Source of the DNA: an uncultured Sphingomonadaceae bacterium
GTDB lineage: Bacteria; Pseudomonadota; Alphaproteobacteria; Sphingomonadales; Sphingomonadaceae
DNA length: 64,000 nt
NCBI GenBank assembly: GCA_947493215.1
Contig: CANLQE010000001.1
Span: 1,426,001 to 1,490,000, forward strand
Reading direction: 5' to 3'
Part shown: in pieces, positions 61,301 to 64,000 of the stretch
How positions within the stretch are numbered: position 1 is the stretch's first letter
How the letters are laid out: every line of letters starts with the position of its first letter
Notes under the pieces: generated by a model
Database searches by the model: none
Seen by the model: the letters and a program-made list of their open reading frames with translations, nothing else
What the model was told of the DNA's origin: nothing
Made by a program: the position numbers and the translations under genes

Positions 61301-63720
61301 GCACCAAAAAAGCCGCGTTGCCCGGATATGTCGCCGCCATTGCGGGATATTACATTGATATCACCACCCACTAGTGTCGCGTTGTCATCAAAATTGGAAC
61401 CTGTACTGGCCGAGAGGTTACCGAAGTTGATGGCTCCATTGTCGGCAATGACATCAATATCGCCTGACGCGTTTACGCTAAGGCTGTTGCCGACAAATAA
61501 ACCACCAGTAGCGCCGGTATCTACAACAGAAATTATCCCCGTTACCATCGCTGTATTGCTGGTTGTTCGGGTGTTTAGGCTCACTCCGTCGGTAACATCC
61601 AGTGTCGTTCCATCACCGCTGAGCTGAAGGTTCGCAATTGGCGTGTTGGCAACGCCGAAAGTTGGATTACCAGCATCATTGAATGAACCCGCTGCCTGAG
61701 CCCGGCTTGATGCAATGAGCGCTCCGAACGTATGTGTGCCGCCTGTGATATTGAAATCCAGATCTCCGGCGGTTGCATCGTTGCTTTGTGCAACAGACGC
61801 ATTGGACCCAGATGACGCCACTGCGCCTGCATCAATGTCAATGCGACCCGTTTCCATTGATCCGCCTTGCAGATCGAATGTCACATTGCCGCCAATGCTG
61901 TCATTTCCAACAACGGAAGCGCCTGTTCCACCTGTTTTGCCCGCTATGGCAGAGCGGGTCTGTGCATTAAAATCTACCGAACCCAAAAGAGTGATGTCAC
62001 TGGTGGCGTCGATCAGGTTGATACTAATATCACCGGCACGCCCCAGGCCATGAGAAACTTCGCCTTTGCCGCCTTGCGCATTTGTTAAAAACTGCGTGTC
62101 ACCGTCAACGCTGAAATCACCGCCATTGGACACATTTATGGCGATATTACCGGCTATGGCATCTTCGCCGATGCCGGTTCCACCGTTGTTTACATTGCCG
62201 GCAAAATCATCTGCGCCATCCGCACTGACATCAATGATGAGGTTGCCATCAACAGAGAATACACCAAGAGCATCTGGGCTTGGCGGATCGCCAACTGCTA
62301 TGACATTTATATTGCCACCGGTTGCGTTCGACGTGCCGGCACGTAAGCTAACATTACCTGCGATTCGCGTGAAACCACCATCATCAGCGCCGATGTCAAT
62401 CTGTGTGCCAGCCTCAAGAGTAAGGTTATAACTATCACCATTAATGGCGCTGTTGATATCAAATCCGGCATTGGTGTCGTTGGAAACCATGTTGATTGCC
62501 GTTGCGGCTTTACCAATAACATCGGCATTAAATGAGCCGTCGGTAAATTCTATATTGGTAGCTGTGCCATTGACGGGCATGTCTTCAAGGGCGACCTGCG
62601 CGTTTTGTGTACTGCCTTGTACCGAAACATTATATCCTGCGCTCAAGACGATCTCGCCATTTACAATAGTGGCATCGGATGCAGCCGTATAGCCGAGTTC
62701 ACCACCAACCAGCATCGTGATGGCATCATTTTTTGGGACCGCGACCAGATAAATGGCTTGCGCGTCGCGGTTTGCCTCATTTGTCATAGTGCCGGTGTCA
62801 TCTGGAATAGGCACAGAAGATGCGCCGGTTGTCACACCGGTATGAACAACTCCATTTCCGCCTCCTCCAGCGCCGACATTACCGTCATTCGTGCCTACGG
62901 TAACGGCAATATCGAACAAGCCGTTATCAATTGTGAGATCGACCTGTTCAGCAGCGACGTAAGCGGCAGAGCCGTTCACTGTTACCCGCCCGCCTTGGAC
63001 GACGCGTGGCGCAACAAGGGCCACATAACTGTTATTCGTTGTCGCGGTTATTGTCGCGCCATCCTCTATGGAGACTGCAGACAGACTGTCAGATACACCG
63101 TTAAATCGGATCGTTCCGCCAGCCCCGAATAAACTGCCCGTCGTGTCGATATCATTGGTGGTTAAAACCAACGAACCAACATTGAAACTAGACCCAGCGC
63201 CAGCAATTATGCCGCCAGGGCTATAAAACCAGACATTGCCTCCTGGATTTCCAGATACTAAACTCTCTACCGCACCGTTAAACTGGGCTGACCGGCCGGT
63301 GGCTGGCGCTGATGGAAGAATACGGTTCAACACGGTATAATCGACACTGGGTGACGAGAAACGTAAGGTTCGACCGTTGGGCAGGATGTTGATTGGGTTT
63401 GTGGACAGGCCGTTACTATCCAATATTGCCGCATTGGTGTCGAGCGGTTGCCAATTGATGATCGCTTCGGATGTGGAGATAGTGATCGTGTCTAAATCTG
63501 TTGTTCTGGGACCGTCAAACGCAACGCCTCCGCTAAAGCTGGTAATATTCGCTTGCAACGCCTGGTCGGCAACAGGCGTAAAGGCTTGCGCCCTGACGGT
63601 TTGCGGCATCGAGGCTAGAAAAATGGTCGCTGCTACGGCTGAACCGCCAGACAACCATCGTAGCTTCCGCATTGCGGTTTTGCCATGTGCCCGCTTGGGC
63701 GTGCCTGTTATCTGTGTCAT
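55342..63720 (-). CDS. Two-partner-secretion exoprotein (filamentous-haemagglutinin-like TpsA), 2792 aa
   Basis: A 2,792-residue exoprotein. It has a long signal peptide ending MPQTVRAQ and a TPS secretion domain (about residues 45-270) with SGGVAFDGPRT, ILPNGRTLRFSSPSVDY and NVWFYSPGGIIAGAGSSFNVG. Beta-helix repeats fill most of the rest. About residues 880-1550 are exceptionally Gly/Asn/Asp-rich (GGNGGAGTGG, GDGGDGTGGSA units). About 125 residues from the end there is a Pro/Thr/Ser linker (NPTPTPAPTPTPTPTPSPTP) and then an acidic tail with a Cys pair, SECEDGDNSCGQ. The ATG at 63720 has a GAGGG site. It follows its probable TpsB by 58 bases. Likely role in adhesion or contact; no toxin domain seen. 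Confidence 0.92.
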   Translation of the reverse strand: MTQITGTPKRAHGKTAMRKLRWLSGGSAVAATIFLASMPQTVRAQAFTPVADQALQANITSFSGGVAFDGPRTTDLDTITISTSEAIINWQPLDTNAAILDSNGLSTNPINILPNGRTLRFSSPSVDYTVLNRILPSAPATGRSAQFNGAVESLVSGNPGGNVWFYSPGGIIAGAGSSFNVGSLVLTTNDIDTTGSLFGAGGTIRFNGVSDSLSAVSIEDGATITATTNNSYVALVAPRVVQGGRVTVNGSAAYVAAEQVDLTIDNGLFDIAVTVGTNDGNVGAGGGGNGVVHTGVTTGASSVPIPDDTGTMTNEANRDAQAIYLVAVPKNDAITMLVGGELGYTAASDATIVNGEIVLSAGYNVSVQGSTQNAQVALEDMPVNGTATNIEFTDGSFNADVIGKAATAINMVSNDTNAGFDINSAINGDSYNLTLEAGTQIDIGADDGGFTRIAGNVSLRAGTSNATGGNINVIAVGDPPSPDALGVFSVDGNLIIDVSADGADDFAGNVNNGGTGIGEDAIAGNIAINVSNGGDFSVDGDTQFLTNAQGGKGEVSHGLGRAGDISINLIDATSDITLLGSVDFNAQTRSAIAGKTGGTGASVVGNDSIGGNVTFDLQGGSMETGRIDIDAGAVASSGSNASVAQSNDATAGDLDFNITGGTHTFGALIASSRAQAAGSFNDAGNPTFGVANTPIANLQLSGDGTTLDVTDGVSLNTRTTSNTAMVTGIISVVDTGATGGLFVGNSLSVNASGDIDVIADNGAINFGNLSASTGSNFDDNATLVGGDINVISRNGGDISGQRGFFGADANVLGFGGNTVNGVGGNILIFADNSSISFTDNLFAEADGRGSVDGESIGTGGTIRLLLQGNSGSMTLGDLSFSTDGSIFSDVETGAAEPTGNGGDAFGGTVTLDLLGGTFVADDITVQSNGFAGFAGHDIFGNAADGGDATGGDVIINLNGSSATVDTFSVVASGLGGSGTRGDDSNGEQAGNGGAGTGGNASFNATSGSLDVNQLTVDALGNASRSGASIFISGRGGRGRGTDGGDGGSGTGGTATFNLDGTSVVNAQEVLISTSGYGGEAGSTSPDFTNTPFVLGGAAGQGADGIGGSATFNNTTGTISFNQLTVESLGIGSDGGSNSGDTTGTANANGGNGGAGIGGAATINLNQNDLTSPNYVVDTSATGGEGGTGLNAGNGEDATGGAALLTINNAQVSLNAPTIRSNASGGNGGFTDGDGGNGGDGGSATGGTATLQVTGANGSIDIDTNSFVINADATGGNGSFGGFTFGAGTPGDGGDGGDGTGGSAQIVARTGGEIVINPISPSPTPTPTPEAFNLSSSGRGGNGGVGSSVDMLSGGTPGAGGNGGVGTGGMPTLLAQGGTITAGDINYFANGTGGNAGAGGGDGGLGISFGTNGSAGDGIGGTTILEVQEGSPGIITAGNVVAQASGAQGAGVPPVGVDIVLPPLGTGVSGRIEITDTSTDPAGLISLASLNASTLGAAGPTSGFFMTGNSGPITVIGDVTIDVAGNAEFIYDGDGQLVVGGLMDVMSGASIFVSHTNNTVGATTSIDVASSFDARAQGEFDSMTGSIINSDAAITIRAETNASAADLRALSNIDLSAGQNVLLNNASVTGPAVTSVFSTGILVSNGIYVQAGSNDDPTVPQFDPNFGATFTGDISSSGAIRIEAGGNAVFQTGANVISDNLLSVRTGDDIIIQSGASITAANNPVETADPSIPFLSENNLVLRAGDIGLGIPLLSTPLTPIASIVAAGDINANDFSVVLTADAIDGLGGTISASSISADINNAPSNAVIAAIGQSDDNGLLSASCVEGNLCLGALSADNIVQIGQSGVPIQAIIENGDIIANRILVSTRLNIVMGADGIPSRFVASDEIFVNSTEGDVDLRDAELTSGLLGVEAAGSLLGSGSLNSDNDIGITVTDSISAGAINTGGELTTVDGRGGVPEGSFSVAGSMDVGILTVGVGDVDYSAGESLSFDQINVPGTDILLSAPDSVFVGGTSGAENIDIVSGSIGFGNLDANSDITLFSDNDVFGGELSAGQIVTVDAASIAIGNVAAGDLIDLSAAMVETMDLDGGDIDIDGDAIVVGDVVGDDINITSNGALTVNNVTASQPMFIFALGGDLNAGSLTSAGSISTLATGQMTFDTIDSVDTASISSTGDLTGNSITSDSGIDINSSGVVTVGSLVTEQNQSNFISVRGNQGIELQTIIGDDASLNASDGNIAVRNNVDLTGNVIADGQDIFLRSTGNLEVRADASDGNIDIASAGNLNVRGANASGDILLSSTGGSSTVNLTLATPTAVGAMPIAAAGGATSQNVVTNGGNITITAAVDAIINSDTSAANNLTITAGNLIDIQALATGATIDLSSADINIGTSGQIGEFTQTNDIFIESNGTNQAILGGAGTTGVFSLNNDEFNRIQSNQDLTLFVAQTGNATPDLIIQDVTIQAGSNISGPQTATIGFSGTLTIDSGQSTRVDGNLNLTNASGGTTLNMTSLDDLRINANGGLIQITDASGGFGGVGLMTLTAQNIYAMTDQAFVDIAGLDVLDVDARLENSDGLNIENGLIRGGIAQFVVDGDLFIQNTVPGLSFDQRRGFTVDSLTINGLSAGSNANIVINGIVDGQIGVDTIFATDPVVAFDDLSTINGCFIIDPSSCGAPPPNPTPTPAPTPTPTPTPSPTPTPSPDPEIEDPVQNIIEEEVTPSDDGSRVSDPFETNLIEIKDTEEYVDDPLIDEPVTGAGNDDLWVGEEDAGGDENSECEDGDNSCGQGGPAQQDELEPAE

Positions 63721-63778
63721 TGTTCGGCCCTCGGTTGAACTGCGTCGTTTGTATTTTTGCTATTGAATATGATCATGA

Positions 63779-64000
63779 TCAGCGACGCCACGGTGCGAGT
63801 TGTATGGTCAGTGTCATGAGCGCTCGGGCGCTATCCCGGCGGGTCTGTAGGGGGCCGCGTTTCAGCGGCACAACAGCCATCACATCAAGGCTCGCTTGAG
63901 GACCAATGGTGGCCCGAATGCCGCCTCCTGCGGAGTATATTTTCTGAGGATCGCCGGGAATATTTTTGTTCCAAACGCCCATCAGATCGAAATAAACATA
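63779..64000 (-). CDS. TpsB-type outer membrane transporter (FhaC/ShlB family), C-terminal end only
   Basis: The frame is open to the right edge of the window; only about 73 C-terminal residues are visible. They contain barrel-strand-like segments (YVYFDLMGVWNKN, YSAGGGIRATIGPQASLDVM, RALMTLTIQLAPWRR), and GGGIR is typical of the last strands of FhaC-type transporters. The terminal residues WRR are atypical, since most such barrels end in Phe. Its identity rests largely on the adjacent exoprotein gene. Confidence 0.7.
   Translation of the reverse strand, partial: YVYFDLMGVWNKNIPGDPQKIYSAGGGIRATIGPQASLDVMAVVPLKRGPLQTRRDSARALMTLTIQLAPWRR

Noticed and set aside
55319-63766. Many long plus-strand open frames opposite the exoprotein gene (for example 56624-57562, 60686-61627)
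   Set aside because: They mirror the Gly/Ala/Asp-rich coding of the minus-strand gene, giving Pro/Ser-rich translations with no domains or ribosome sites.

Overview
The window reads as a chromosomal segment of a marine-type sphingomonad (Alphaproteobacteria, Sphingomonadales; Sphingorhabdus/Parasphingorhabdus-like is my inference). The grounds are moderate GC, a TonB-dependent receptor, paired acyl-CoA dehydrogenases, an MlaA homologue carrying the sphingomonad 'EIIVTAR' segment, a nitrilase/DUF1178 pair and a two-partner exoprotein. No rRNA, CRISPR array or insertion sequence was seen. One tRNA, tRNA-Arg(CCU), is present. Both ends are cut through genes.

Layout. 1-1.2 kb: end of a nitrilase-family amidase, a DUF1178 protein and tRNA-Arg. 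1.3-2.3 kb: a two-gene unit of a cysteine/alanine-repeat lipoprotein and a His-rich DUF6969-like protein, probably metal-related. 2.4-3.5 kb: a phage-type holin/endolysin pair. 3.7-6.0 kb: two acyl-CoA dehydrogenase subunits. 6.0-9.7 kb: a tightly packed minus-strand operon (FAD oxidoreductase, CxxS thioredoxin-like protein, orphan GspN, luciferase-like monooxygenase). 9.7-11.3 kb: a membrane/AhpD fusion divergent from an Rrf2 regulator, with two matching 19-bp operator candidates between them. 11.3-25 kb: mostly housekeeping and metabolic genes (ispG, isoaspartyl peptidase, acyl-CoA carboxyltransferase, ABC exporter, TonB receptor, SDR, EamA transporter, class I fumarase, a lone mreB). 25-30 kb: an epimerase, a 0.6-kb gene-free regulatory leader with an NrdR box and hairpins, then nrdA and nrdB separated by an intrinsic terminator. 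30-39.5 kb: an accessory region of small and poorly known genes: an AT-rich coiled-coil membrane protein, a BLUF photoreceptor, a duplicated membrane protein of which one copy is internally deleted, MlaA, and three tandem paralogous 39-40-residue peptides.

39.7-49.4 kb holds the most striking system: a four-gene minus-strand operon encoding a five-haem cytochrome c, a lipoprotein with two GlcG/HbpS-like domains, a large outer-membrane beta-barrel, and a ~1,393-residue secreted protein that joins ten CxxCH haem sites to an LVIVD-type beta-propeller. A near-consensus CRP-type palindrome lies upstream. Multihaem cytochromes with a barrel are the parts list of an outer-membrane electron conduit, but I do not recognise this combination.

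49.6-55.3 kb: aldehyde dehydrogenase with an acetolactate-synthase-like enzyme, then a D-2-hydroxyacid dehydrogenase overlapping cysS. 55.3-64 kb: a 2,792-residue two-partner-secretion exoprotein (TpsA) following the C-terminal end of its probable TpsB transporter.

Functional calls rest on motif and family recognition by eye. No similarity search, structure prediction or RNA folding was run.
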